Source: Pandoraea pulmonicola
GTDB taxonomy: Bacteria; Pseudomonadota; Gammaproteobacteria; Burkholderiales; Burkholderiaceae
Assembly (NCBI RefSeq): GCF_000815105.2
Contig: NZ_CP010310.2
Location: 1,860,001 to 1,924,000 of the forward strand
Direction of reading: 5' to 3'
Length of the DNA: 64,000 nucleotides
Part shown: positions 25,471-35,299 of the stretch, in pieces
Position numbering within the stretch: the first letter of the stretch is position 1
Layout: each line of letters opens with the position of its first letter
Notes under the pieces: generated by a model
The model's database searches: none
Seen by the model: only the letters and a program-made list of their open reading frames with translations
What the model was told of the DNA's origin: nothing
Made by a program: the position numbers and the translations under genes

Positions 25471-28400
25471 TCAAGGTGCGAGTGAGGACGACACTGTGCT
25501 GGAGGGGGGCGTAGCTAGTTATTTGGGGCCAGATCAAAGTGTTATGGGGCCTCGGATCTTGTCGACTGGCGCAGACGCCGCAAGCTTGGGGATCGTTCGC
25601 ATTTTCGTGCCGTGGTCGGACGGCCGCACGGATGTGGTGTCAGGTGTCTTGATCGATCCGTGGTGGGTGGTGACGGTGGCTCACGCTGTGGATGCTGCCG
25701 CCCCACGGAGGGTAATGGGTGATAAGTCATTTGATGCGTCACAAATTGAGAGGCTAAGGGCATTTGCCCCGGACCCCCTATCAGATTCGGCGGCTCCCGT
25801 ACTGGTGTTACCGGCATTTGATTACGCCGCGACGTCTTACCAGACGGCGGACGTGCCTCCCTATCTCGGCGATATAGTGGCTTTGCACTTATCGCGTCCT
25901 TTCTCGCCACCAGGAATGACATTTCCGAAGGTGTTGTGGCGTTTCTACACAGGGCTGGCGACGCCATTGTCGCGTTACGGGTACGGGCCGGTTTTCAACG
26001 AGCAGCTCTTTGGAGTCTCGACCAGGGATGACGGCTTCGCATCAAACCCCTACGATGGCTGGCAGGCCAGGGTGCAGGGGGGAGCCACGGATCCAGGGAA
26101 TGCGGGGGCTCCTGTGTTTAATCTCGATGGCGCGGTGATCGGGATTGAACTTGGGTTCATTACCTCGAATCAATACACGTCGCTGTATCAGTCGTTTGGT
26201 CCCGGCGACCAGGGCACGGCGACGCTGGAGGGATATTTCGTCATACCACTAGCGTTGCCGACGAAGGTGGTATGGGGAGGAGGTAACTCGTTGGTCTGGA
26301 GCAATTACATCATTAACCACCCGGAGCAGGACTGGAGTGGTTTCGGTGGCGTAGGCGTGGCGGGATATCGGGTGTTCTATAAGCACGCTTCGGACGGGGA
26401 CTCATGGGCACGGGCGATCACCAAAGATGTCCCGGGCATGACCACCCAACTTGCCAGGCTGGATGTGAATCCGTCTGATACGACATTATGGAAATTCACG
26501 GTATTGCCATTGGCATGGACGGATGCTTCGCATACCACCACGTCTGTGATGGGAGCGAAAAGTCAGACGGAGCAGTATCCGCCGGATGGCGACCGGGGAG
26601 GATGCACAGCGTGGGGAACGTTTGCGTATGCATTTCCCTACGCATTGAACCTGAGTAGCGCAAGTGCCAATGGTGTGGTGCTGTCATGGGCGCCGACGTC
26701 ATACATTGAAGGCCACCCGGATATCTCCGGGTACCAGATATTCCTGAAACCCGCCTCGGACGGAGAGGCCTGGACGAACGCCATAACGGCATGGGCGGAC
26801 CCTGGCGCAACCTCCACGATTTTGTCCCCGCTGAACGCGGATGAGTGGACGGTCACGATCCTGCCGATGGTTGGTGACACGATCCTCGGCGCTGGACCTG
26901 ATGGGCTCCCTTTTCCTGGCGCCCAATCCAATATGTCGGTCCGATACGCACCGCCCCAGGTGGTCGGCCAGTATCCGAACAGTGCTGGCCAGGCGTTCAT
27001 ACCGCTGGACGGCGCCGGTTCGATTTCGGCACGCTTCGCGAATTCGGACATCGGCACCACATATCAATGGGAGTATTCGGCGACGCCAGAGGGGGCGTAC
27101 AGCAGTGATCGAGATTGGTCTCACACCAACGGAGGCACTCACCCGACCCTGTGGTTCGGAGGCTTGGCCGCTCCTGGTGGGCAGGCCCAGACTTCGGATA
27201 CGGGCTGGTATCGGCTGAAGGCGACGAACGGATTGGGCGCCAGCTATTCTCAACCGGTCCATGTGGTCATCGATACCTCAGACGTACCCATACTGGTGGA
27301 TCAGTCCCCTGCGGCCGGACAAGAAATCTTGCAAATTGACTCGCTTCCTCAGAATAGCAATTCCCACATAAATCAAATTGCCATGGTGCGGTTTAGTGGC
27401 ATGCAGAAGGAGAACAACCCCGCTTATGAGTGGCAGACCTCATCCAGTCGATATGAAGGGTATACGACCATGGGGGGGATCCCGCCGCTGCAAGACTGGT
27501 TCAATATATTGCTGCTAGTGGGCCTGGGCCCATTATGGGTTCGGTGTAAGGCGAGTAATAGCAAGGGCTCTGCATACTCGGAACCCTTCTTGGTAGTCCC
27601 TCAGAAGAAGTCCTCCGGCGTACAACGTTGTCAGCATCCGGGCCCATTTGCGCAAGTGATCGCCCCATTACAGCGCAACAGTGCGAACGCTTTCCTGTAT
27701 TCGGCCTATATAACGAGCTATGCGGCTACTGACTTGATTTATCCACCCGGCGTGTATTGGAGTCGAAGCGATACATTGACGGGTACGTTGAGCCAGGGCG
27801 GTGAATGGACATCACATGTCTATTCAAATGATTCGCTGCTCGGATTTTTGGGTGATGGATACTCAGGGATCACCGGAGCATATGCGTTTTTTGCAAATGA
27901 CGGCTACGGGTATTTCCCACCGATGTATGTGGTGGCGGTCGATGGAGACGGTTCTCCACGGGTGCTGGGTGGTTCGGCCACCGCAGGGCAAGTGAGAGGT
28001 CGTGCGGGCCGCGTAGGAACAGCGCAGGTCGTTTGGGTGTTCTCGAATATGTACGGCGTGGCCAGTGGCTACGCATTGGTCCCCCAATATCCGACCCCAG
28101 GGGATTCCAATACTGTTGTTCAAAGCGCTGGCGGATTTGTGTTGACGTCGATCGGCGTATCCGGAACTCCGGCACGGGTCGGTGATTCGCGTATTTACGT
28201 GCTTCAGGCAAAAAATGTATACGGTACCGCTGCATCCGATACGAATCTGTTGCCGCTGCAAGTGACCATTGATCCAGAGGGGGTCACCAATTGGGGCGCA
28301 TCGAACATGACCTCGATTGGGTTGACGGATGTGGGGTCGAGTGGGACGTTGATAATTGATGCGTCGAACGGCATCAACACGCCGTCAAGCGTGCGCGCGA

Positions 28401-31276
28401 CGGGTACATTTATCCGAGTCATTACCTTGCCAAACGGGCTCGCGCTGGATTCGACGAAACCGTTCACCTGGGATCCGTGGGATGGCGGCGGCGGAGAGCC
28501 GCTGGCAACCGTGGACGGGACAGGCACGATAGTGACTTGGGGAGGTTTGTCCTACGGGGGCTTGGTCGAAGTCACAGACGACGGCACGACGATCACATTG
28601 CAATTGATCATTCCTGACAGCGAACAGGACAACTGGTCAGGCACTTACGACTATTCGCGGGCGAAACCGATCAGTATTCCGGTGGTGATCCTCTCGGACG
28701 CTGTATGGGGGCAAGCCGTGACGGTGCAATGGTCGGTGTCGGACGGTACGCTTTCGACTGACCCAGGTAATTTCACGCTGTGGTATTACCTTGGAGGTGC
28801 GCCGGAACTGACCAGCCAGGCACCGGTTGGCGGAGACACGGTGGTGGCAATCACCGGCTCAGCGGGCGCATTGGCGATCACGGCCCATTTCGACACCGAT
28901 CGAAGTGGCGATACGTTTCAATGGGAACGTGCTTCATCGTCAGACGGCCCATGGTCGCCCGATATGGTCTCGCCCAGCATAACGGGGCAGAACACCCGCG
29001 TCCTCACCTTCGGTGGAGTCTCGACATTTGATCAGGGATGGTATCGACTCACCGCGACCAGTTGGACAGACGAGGTCGGCTATTCCACACCCATACGCGT
29101 GTCGACCAACCCCAGAACGGGATGGCAAAGCAATCCGCAATTCCTGTCCCAGGTCCCTGCGGGCAACACCAGCATTGAGATTGGCTTGGGCAGCGTAGGG
29201 GATGTGTCGATCAGTGCTTTTCCACAAGCCGCAGGCGCGGGGTCATTGCAATGGGAGTGGTCCTTTGATGGCGCCTCAGGGTCGTTCAATTCCAGTTCGC
29301 ACGATTGGTCCCGTACCACAGGTCAGAATTCGACGACACTGACGTTCGGGGTGGCGGGGGACAACGGCGGCGTCATGGTCGCGGACTTCGGGTGGTACCG
29401 CCTGGCCTGGAACACCGGCACCGCTGCCGGCACTGTTTATTCGAATCCGGTGCAGTTGATTCCGGACATGGACTCGCAAGGGACGCTGGGCTTTGTCAGC
29501 CCGCAAGCCATGTATTACCAAGGCACGGATCCGATTCCCGTATTTGGAATGGCTTCCGAAAACGCCGTCACCGTCACGGTGAATGGCGGCGATTATGCTT
29601 TCTGTGGGGTAGAGGATGGGTTCTGGGAGGCCGACGCCTTCAATCGAGACGGTCAATACGAAATGGTCGCCACCCAGGAGAGCATCGGCGCGCAAGCGTT
29701 TGGAGACAGCGCGCCCGCGCGGGTGTTGTTCAGCCGCGGTAGCGCGCCGCCCCCACAGTCGGTGGCAGCACCAGTATTCACCTCACCACAAGCCAATGGG
29801 AACTATGCAGATCCCGTATCGATTACCGGCACTGGCTTATCAGGCGCGCTGATCCTGCTCACTGTCAATGGCGCAGCCTGGCAAACCCTTGCTGTGGTGG
29901 ATGGTAAATGGGACGCAGGGTCGCTGGACTGGACGGGAGAAATTACGCTGACGGCGACTCAGGTGTTTGCCAATGTGTACAGCTCGCCAGCAACCGTGAC
30001 GTATGTTTTGCTGCCAGACCCCGTATTCACCTGCCCGCTATCGGGAGCCATGTACTACTACAACAGCGACAACGAGGGTTCCGGCGTTGCCATGACCGGT
30101 ACAGGGGCGCCGGGGGCAACCGTGACGGTTACCTACCAAGGAAAAACACAAGGCGCTCCAGCGACTGTGGATAAGAATGGCAGATGGCATGCCGGCACAT
30201 TCTCTCCCCCTGTCCCGCCCCCGCTGGATTTGTCGTACACCTTGAATGCGAGCCAAACCCTGGACAGTCATACCAGCCAGCCGGTGTCGGTGACCTTCTT
30301 TCTTGTCGCGCTGCTCCCCCCCGGCTTTACCTCGCCCGTCCAAATGCCTCCCGATTTTATATATGAGAACTCGATCGCGGTCAGGGGCAATGGTCTCGGC
30401 GGCGCTCAAATCATGCTTACCCTGAATGGGGAACCGTGGGGAGCGGACGAGAATCCGGATGGAGTCTCGATAGGCAATAACACAGCCTGGGATGCCGGCG
30501 TTTTCTGGCCTGAAGATGCCACTGATTATCCTCCATCCGGAAATGCGCAGTACGCCTGGGTGTTGCAGGCGACAGAGATCGCCACCAATCCTGATGGCAG
30601 TCAAGTCATAGGTCCTTCATCAAATCCAGTGTTTTTTAACTGCAGCATGGTGGTCCCTCCCATCCTGGATATGCCGACAGTGGTGTTTCCAAAGACAGGC
30701 GTTCAATACACAGGGGGTAATGGCCCGATTTGGTACCAGGGTGGCGCGGGAATCCCGGTGGTGGGTGGAGGGTTCACCGGTGGAACGGTGACGGTCACGG
30801 TGGATGGCAGCGTGTGGAAGGAGAATGTCCCGATCAAAGACGGGATGTGGAACGCGGGCACCTGGAATAAAGCCGGACACCACGACATGATGGTTACCCA
30901 AAGCGTTGGAAACGAGACCAGTGCGCCAGCCACCCTGTCGTTCGATTACGAGCCTGCTCCAGGCGGGTTACCCGACAATCTCACCATCATTCAGCCTAAG
31001 GATAGTGAGAATTTCGGCACCGCTACAGGGCTTATATATGGTCGTGGAGTTGAGGAGGGGGCACGCCTCGTTACTGTCACGCTCAATGGCGACTATTGGC
31101 AGACTGCACCTATCAGTGCACTTGCCGATGTATTAGGGGGAGGTGGTCCTCCGTTGTTGCAATGGATGGTTGATGGTGAGTTGGCCAAGCCGGGGATCTG
31201 GGTACTGGGTGTGACGCAAACCGTTGATGACAAAACCAGTGCTCCCACTTATGTCGCCTTCTCCATTGAAAACTAG
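25457..31276 (+). CDS. Giant multidomain protein: trypsin-fold pseudoprotease plus Ig/FnIII and Big repeats
   Basis: 1,939 residues. Residues ~40-240 are a chymotrypsin-like fold: H76 in VVTVAHAVD and D139 in LGDIVALHL are present, but the GDSGGP motif reads GNAGAP, so the nucleophile is A216 and the domain should be inactive. Residues ~270-540 hold two FnIII-like units (GYRVFYKHASDGDSW; GYQIFLKPASDGEAW). Several Ig-like units follow, marked by GWYRLKATN, GWYRLTATS and GWYRLAWNT. The C-terminal ~600 residues have about six Big-type repeats (VTVTVNG ... DGxWxAG ... TATQ ... SxPATVxF). No signal peptide, membrane helix or sorting motif is visible, so the export route is unknown. Codon and base use are more A/T-rich than in neighbours, suggesting transfer. 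A possible adhesin, decoy or scaffold; no function can be assigned. RBS is weak; ATG 25460 is an equal start. Confidence 0.8.
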   Translation: MMTHAQGASEDDTVLEGGVASYLGPDQSVMGPRILSTGADAASLGIVRIFVPWSDGRTDVVSGVLIDPWWVVTVAHAVDAAAPRRVMGDKSFDASQIERLRAFAPDPLSDSAAPVLVLPAFDYAATSYQTADVPPYLGDIVALHLSRPFSPPGMTFPKVLWRFYTGLATPLSRYGYGPVFNEQLFGVSTRDDGFASNPYDGWQARVQGGATDPGNAGAPVFNLDGAVIGIELGFITSNQYTSLYQSFGPGDQGTATLEGYFVIPLALPTKVVWGGGNSLVWSNYIINHPEQDWSGFGGVGVAGYRVFYKHASDGDSWARAITKDVPGMTTQLARLDVNPSDTTLWKFTVLPLAWTDASHTTTSVMGAKSQTEQYPPDGDRGGCTAWGTFAYAFPYALNLSSASANGVVLSWAPTSYIEGHPDISGYQIFLKPASDGEAWTNAITAWADPGATSTILSPLNADEWTVTILPMVGDTILGAGPDGLPFPGAQSNMSVRYAPPQVVGQYPNSAGQAFIPLDGAGSISARFANSDIGTTYQWEYSATPEGAYSSDRDWSHTNGGTHPTLWFGGLAAPGGQAQTSDTGWYRLKATNGLGASYSQPVHVVIDTSDVPILVDQSPAAGQEILQIDSLPQNSNSHINQIAMVRFSGMQKENNPAYEWQTSSSRYEGYTTMGGIPPLQDWFNILLLVGLGPLWVRCKASNSKGSAYSEPFLVVPQKKSSGVQRCQHPGPFAQVIAPLQRNSANAFLYSAYITSYAATDLIYPPGVYWSRSDTLTGTLSQGGEWTSHVYSNDSLLGFLGDGYSGITGAYAFFANDGYGYFPPMYVVAVDGDGSPRVLGGSATAGQVRGRAGRVGTAQVVWVFSNMYGVASGYALVPQYPTPGDSNTVVQSAGGFVLTSIGVSGTPARVGDSRIYVLQAKNVYGTAASDTNLLPLQVTIDPEGVTNWGASNMTSIGLTDVGSSGTLIIDASNGINTPSSVRATGTFIRVITLPNGLALDSTKPFTWDPWDGGGGEPLATVDGTGTIVTWGGLSYGGLVEVTDDGTTITLQLIIPDSEQDNWSGTYDYSRAKPISIPVVILSDAVWGQAVTVQWSVSDGTLSTDPGNFTLWYYLGGAPELTSQAPVGGDTVVAITGSAGALAITAHFDTDRSGDTFQWERASSSDGPWSPDMVSPSITGQNTRVLTFGGVSTFDQGWYRLTATSWTDEVGYSTPIRVSTNPRTGWQSNPQFLSQVPAGNTSIEIGLGSVGDVSISAFPQAAGAGSLQWEWSFDGASGSFNSSSHDWSRTTGQNSTTLTFGVAGDNGGVMVADFGWYRLAWNTGTAAGTVYSNPVQLIPDMDSQGTLGFVSPQAMYYQGTDPIPVFGMASENAVTVTVNGGDYAFCGVEDGFWEADAFNRDGQYEMVATQESIGAQAFGDSAPARVLFSRGSAPPPQSVAAPVFTSPQANGNYADPVSITGTGLSGALILLTVNGAAWQTLAVVDGKWDAGSLDWTGEITLTATQVFANVYSSPATVTYVLLPDPVFTCPLSGAMYYYNSDNEGSGVAMTGTGAPGATVTVTYQGKTQGAPATVDKNGRWHAGTFSPPVPPPLDLSYTLNASQTLDSHTSQPVSVTFFLVALLPPGFTSPVQMPPDFIYENSIAVRGNGLGGAQIMLTLNGEPWGADENPDGVSIGNNTAWDAGVFWPEDATDYPPSGNAQYAWVLQATEIATNPDGSQVIGPSSNPVFFNCSMVVPPILDMPTVVFPKTGVQYTGGNGPIWYQGGAGIPVVGGGFTGGTVTVTVDGSVWKENVPIKDGMWNAGTWNKAGHHDMMVTQSVGNETSAPATLSFDYEPAPGGLPDNLTIIQPKDSENFGTATGLIYGRGVEEGARLVTVTLNGDYWQTAPISALADVLGGGGPPLLQWMVDGELAKPGIWVLGVTQTVDDKTSAPTYVAFSIEN

Positions 31277-31335
31277 CCGCCCACCTAGGATGAAAAGCCG
31301 GGGGAACCTCACTACTGTATCGAGAGGAGCGTGTG

Positions 31336-34125
31336 ATGATCAGCAAGAAAACTGAACGCATCGGCTCAGGGGGAGTTGGTCAGTCGGAGTCCTTTGCGTC
31401 GATTTCATATGTATGCCCCGCAGCGGGACTGAATAATGAAAACAACACCGTCATCATTGGCGGTGTGGGTTTGGACGGCATAACGTCCGTAAATTTCGGC
31501 TCGCAATCCTGTGCGGTCGTCCGTAGTGCAAGAGACGGTACTAGGCTCACCGTAACCGTGAGACCAGACAATAAGCAAAGCGGCAAGGTCACAGTGACGG
31601 CAGGATCTGCATCTGTTCCAAACGCCTATGATTTCGTGCGCCCTGTGGTCGGGTATCGGGTATTTGTAAAGAAATCCACAGATGGTGATACCTGGGAGAA
31701 TGCGAAATACGGCAAATTTCAGGAGTCTGTACCGGGACAGACGTCATATTCCATACGCTTGGTCGACGATGAGGACGAGTCCCTGCTTCCCTGGGAAACT
31801 GACGATACCAATACGGTATACAAGGTGACAGTGTGCGCGATGCTGGACAAGTCAAAGATTATACTTTTGGATCCTGATCCCAAAGTGGCAACTCGGAGCG
31901 ATCACCAATATCCGCTACCGGGCGACCGGGGTAGTGTTGCCTGGTTGACAGGACAGATCATCATGCCCTCCAGCATCCGGATTACCTCGTCCCAAGAGAA
32001 TTCCAGCCTGACGTTGTTGTGGCTTCCTGCTAAGAATCTCTACGTCCGTGGATTCTTGTTCTCGCATCGGTACCGGATCTTCCGAAAGCCTGTCAACGCA
32101 ACAACGTGGACAAAATACAAAGATGTATCGAATGAAGCCGCGATTGTCGAGACACTAGATGGGTTTGATGAAACGGAATTTTTAGTGACCCCAATAGGCG
32201 AGGACCACTGGAACCACGACAGCGTTGTGTATTTTGGCGCGCCGAACGGAATGGCATTGCCTAACAATCAGAGCAACCAAATGCTCGCGTATGGGCTGCC
32301 AAAGCTGGTGGATCAGTTTCCGAAATCGTACGGCCAAGCATTTGTTCTGTATGGCTCGATTGGGTCGATGTCGATTTCCGCGTTCTTCGAGTATATGGGG
32401 AACGCCTCATCAACGGGTAATACAAATTATGTTTGGCAGATTAACACCGACGAAAACGCTGATCCAACGAAATGGAGTGATCTGCGATTGTCGAACGTGA
32501 CGGGAGAACGTACATCCGTGCTGACGTTTGGAGCTGCGAATCAGCCGGTCGATAGCTCTAACGCGGGTTGGTACCGCGTGAAAGCTAGAAACAAAGCAGT
32601 ATCTTCTCGTGTTGATGGTGTTTTTTCGACCCCAGTGCGAGTGTATGTCGGAGTAGGCGGTGCGAAACCCACACCTGCATTGATTAGCCAGTCATATACT
32701 GCGGGACAGACAGTGTACGTTGAGCCTGAGACGAATGAACAAGGATTTGTATCGACTCTATTCAACAACGATTCTGGAGCAGGATATTTGTGGGAATACT
32801 CTGCTAAATCTCCAACTGGCCCCTATGAGCACTCCGAATTTAATCCTGGTGCATGGAGAGATATTGGGGGATACAGGACTCGGACAATGTGGTTTGGGGA
32901 AGGTTTTACAAGAAGCGCGGGCACTACCGATTCTGGCTGGTATCGACTTAAGATGATCGCGAACGGCCATGATGCATTTTCCGACCCCGTGTATATAAAA
33001 GTTGGTGACGGTGGAAACAGCCGTTTAGCAGCCTCCGCAACCGATGAGCATGTCGTGTCACAGTATCCGATGGGGGGAGACGAAATTATCGTCCCCTGGG
33101 ATGCAAGAAGCGCTGAGACCTGGGTAGGGATTTCAGCCTATCCCCCGATGGTATGGCAGCCTGAGCAAAAGTTGGAGTACACCTATACCCTGACATGGGA
33201 GAAGTCTGCGGACGGCCTGACAGGATGGACGAATCTCTGTGATTCTAAACGGAGCAAAGAGTCTTTCCCGCAAGATAAGGATGTCAGTAACAGAAATTCC
33301 ACCCTGCTACGGTTCACGCCCGACAGAAGCGAAGCAACCTTCTCTCAATATAAGGACCGCGTTAGTGGTTGGTACCGGCTTCGAGCTGTCCCGAGAAATC
33401 GGGCTGTAGGCATGACCGCGGCGCTCACTGGAGGCGGAAAAACCAAGCTTGAGATTTTGTCGAAGCCAGTGCAGGTGACGGTGGTGGAGTCCGGTCAGGG
33501 CCGGCCTGCGTTATTGAACCAGTCGGAGGGTATATTTGCCGCTGAGACGGGAAGTGTCGGTGCCGTGTCGATCGGGGCTTATTTTTCGAACATGGGTGGG
33601 GTCGGTAACGGTTATCGTTGGCAACGAGCGCCGGATAGCGGCACACCGCCATCACAAACCTCCAGCGACTGGAAGGACACTATCCCAGCACCAAGAACCA
33701 TTATCGGGCTGGGCACGCCAACATTGACCTTTGGCATTTCGGGGGCAGGTGCGCAGGTGGCGAGTACTGGCTGGTACCGGCTCATCGCTGACAATCAGTA
33801 CGACGTCGAGGTTTTCAGTGACCCGATCCGCCTCATTATCCAAGACACTTCGAAGTTCGGGCAACCGTCGGTTGGCATCATTGGACCGCGTCAAGGATCA
33901 GTCAAGGGCGGCACGTTAGTCAGCGTCAAAGGGAAAAACCTGGTGGGTGCCTCTGTGGTCACATTCGGGGGAGTGGCGGGATGGAATGTCGTCGTGGCCA
34001 GAAGCGCCGCGGATGGTAGTAGTGACGAACTGACGGTCATAACGCCGGCTCATGCTGCCGGTACCGTGAACCTATTCATCAAGACGCCAGGCGGCTCAGT
34101 CACCAAAGCATTCACCTTCACTTGA
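31336..34125 (+). CDS. Large Ig/FnIII-like protein with IPT/TIG domains at both ends
   Basis: 929 residues. An N-terminal IPT/TIG-like domain (GVGLDGITSVNFGSQSC ... GKVTVTAGSAS, ~20-95) is followed by FnIII-like units (GYRVFVKKSTDGDTW; RYRIFRKPVNATTW) and four Ig-like units with GWYRVKARN, GWYRLKMIA, GWYRLRAVP and GWYRLIADN. A second IPT/TIG domain (PRQGSVKGGTLVSVKGKNL ... VTFGG) ends the protein. The middle is colinear with residues ~270-540 of the preceding giant protein (including QYPLPGDRG versus QYPPDGDRG), so the two are paralogues with different ends. No signal peptide. ATG 31336 follows AGGAG by six bases; GTG 31333 is an alternative. It lies 60 bases after the giant gene, probably in the same operon. 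Confidence 0.8.
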   Translation: MISKKTERIGSGGVGQSESFASISYVCPAAGLNNENNTVIIGGVGLDGITSVNFGSQSCAVVRSARDGTRLTVTVRPDNKQSGKVTVTAGSASVPNAYDFVRPVVGYRVFVKKSTDGDTWENAKYGKFQESVPGQTSYSIRLVDDEDESLLPWETDDTNTVYKVTVCAMLDKSKIILLDPDPKVATRSDHQYPLPGDRGSVAWLTGQIIMPSSIRITSSQENSSLTLLWLPAKNLYVRGFLFSHRYRIFRKPVNATTWTKYKDVSNEAAIVETLDGFDETEFLVTPIGEDHWNHDSVVYFGAPNGMALPNNQSNQMLAYGLPKLVDQFPKSYGQAFVLYGSIGSMSISAFFEYMGNASSTGNTNYVWQINTDENADPTKWSDLRLSNVTGERTSVLTFGAANQPVDSSNAGWYRVKARNKAVSSRVDGVFSTPVRVYVGVGGAKPTPALISQSYTAGQTVYVEPETNEQGFVSTLFNNDSGAGYLWEYSAKSPTGPYEHSEFNPGAWRDIGGYRTRTMWFGEGFTRSAGTTDSGWYRLKMIANGHDAFSDPVYIKVGDGGNSRLAASATDEHVVSQYPMGGDEIIVPWDARSAETWVGISAYPPMVWQPEQKLEYTYTLTWEKSADGLTGWTNLCDSKRSKESFPQDKDVSNRNSTLLRFTPDRSEATFSQYKDRVSGWYRLRAVPRNRAVGMTAALTGGGKTKLEILSKPVQVTVVESGQGRPALLNQSEGIFAAETGSVGAVSIGAYFSNMGGVGNGYRWQRAPDSGTPPSQTSSDWKDTIPAPRTIIGLGTPTLTFGISGAGAQVASTGWYRLIADNQYDVEVFSDPIRLIIQDTSKFGQPSVGIIGPRQGSVKGGTLVSVKGKNLVGASVVTFGGVAGWNVVVARSAADGSSDELTVITPAHAAGTVNLFIKTPGGSVTKAFTFT

Positions 34126-34307
34126 CGCCGCAGGATGGGCCGGGAAATAGTGGCCGAGCAAGCACGTCAGTGATTCAGGCGTGCCCGGTAGATGAGGATG
34201 CGCATGCCCCACGAGCCTCTCCGCGTCGGGCGACTTTGACTTGAGCGTACGCGTGATCGCCGCGGCCGATCCACAACAACGCGCTGATGATGAGAGGTTC
34301 TCCAAAA

Positions 34308-35129
34308 ATGACGATCTACGACAAGATGATGCATGAGCCCGTTGCCCCCAACGTATTGATTGACAGTGAGCCCGTTCCTCCCTATATCAACGCAAGGCCA
34401 TGGACAATACGGCTGATGGTTTACGAAGACTTATTCATTCCCCGAAGGCTAGCCAGTAGCGGCACAGGCTTTGTGGCGAGCCAGGACTGGGTAATAACCG
34501 CGGCCCATGTCTTGGAGCCGGGAGATTCGGTGCGGCGCACGGCGATGTTTCTGTATGAAGACACTGCCGACACTGCAGGCAGAGTCAGTGACGGGGGGTT
34601 TTGGTTCGACGAAATTGTTCTCGGCGACGGTGATGTTGCCGCACTGCATGTACGTCAAGATTTTCGAGACAGATTGAGGGACCGCGTTGCGCCCGTTGAC
34701 TGGCGTTACAATCCCGCAGATAACCTCAACGCAGTGACGGCCCACATTGGATTCGTGGAGCAGACTCCTCGTTTGGCGATGGCCACCGTAAGAACCCAAT
34801 CAATCGAGGCGGCAACTCAACCGGGGGTGACAGGAAATCACGTTATCGGCCGCTCGATTCTGGGCCGAACAAGGCCCGGTGATTCGGGAGGGCCTGTGTT
34901 GGCACATATCCCGGGTATCCCAGAGCTTCGGGTCGTTGGTGTCATCAGAGGCGGACTGGAGCGCCCACTGCCCGGCCCCTTTAGAGGCGCGCGCGAGCTC
35001 TGGACGCCGCTCAACCAGGAACTGGTGCTCCGACTGCGGATTACGCAGAGGCCTTTTGAAGTGACGTTGGCCGCACCGCGCAACGGCACGATCGCCTCAT
35101 GCTCGTACCGAGTGGCGCGCGATTCGTGA
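34308..35129 (+). CDS. Trypsin-like serine protease (S1 fold, complete triad)
   Basis: 273 residues with the full chymotrypsin-type triad: H67 in WVITAAHVLE, D109 in GDGDVAALHV and S193 in TRPGDSGGPVLAH. SGTGFVASQDW and VVGVIRGG are the usual flanking blocks. No signal peptide and no transmembrane segment, so it appears cytosolic or exported by a non-Sec route. ATG 34308 is preceded by GAGAGG ten bases upstream; ATGs at 34287 and 34290 are possible. It is the third gene of the island cluster and is the catalytically competent counterpart of the inactive protease domain in the giant protein. Its substrate may be one of the two neighbours; this is inference. Confidence 0.85.
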   Translation: MTIYDKMMHEPVAPNVLIDSEPVPPYINARPWTIRLMVYEDLFIPRRLASSGTGFVASQDWVITAAHVLEPGDSVRRTAMFLYEDTADTAGRVSDGGFWFDEIVLGDGDVAALHVRQDFRDRLRDRVAPVDWRYNPADNLNAVTAHIGFVEQTPRLAMATVRTQSIEAATQPGVTGNHVIGRSILGRTRPGDSGGPVLAHIPGIPELRVVGVIRGGLERPLPGPFRGARELWTPLNQELVLRLRITQRPFEVTLAAPRNGTIASCSYRVARDS

Positions 35130-35299
35130 GTTGCCAATCGATTTGCCTGCTTTGGTCATCGCCGAGCGCTATTGCGTGAGTATACGATCCGTGAATTACC
35201 CGCACGCGGCGTCGCACGAGCGACGTTGGCCCAGATCGCCATGTCTACACACACTTCTAAACGGTACCGCACGTTCCACCGCCGGGACGGCATGAGCGG

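Noticed and set aside
23280..35129. Complete type III secretion system
   Set aside because: Only an effector-like gene is present; no apparatus, chaperone or translocator gene is visible in the window.
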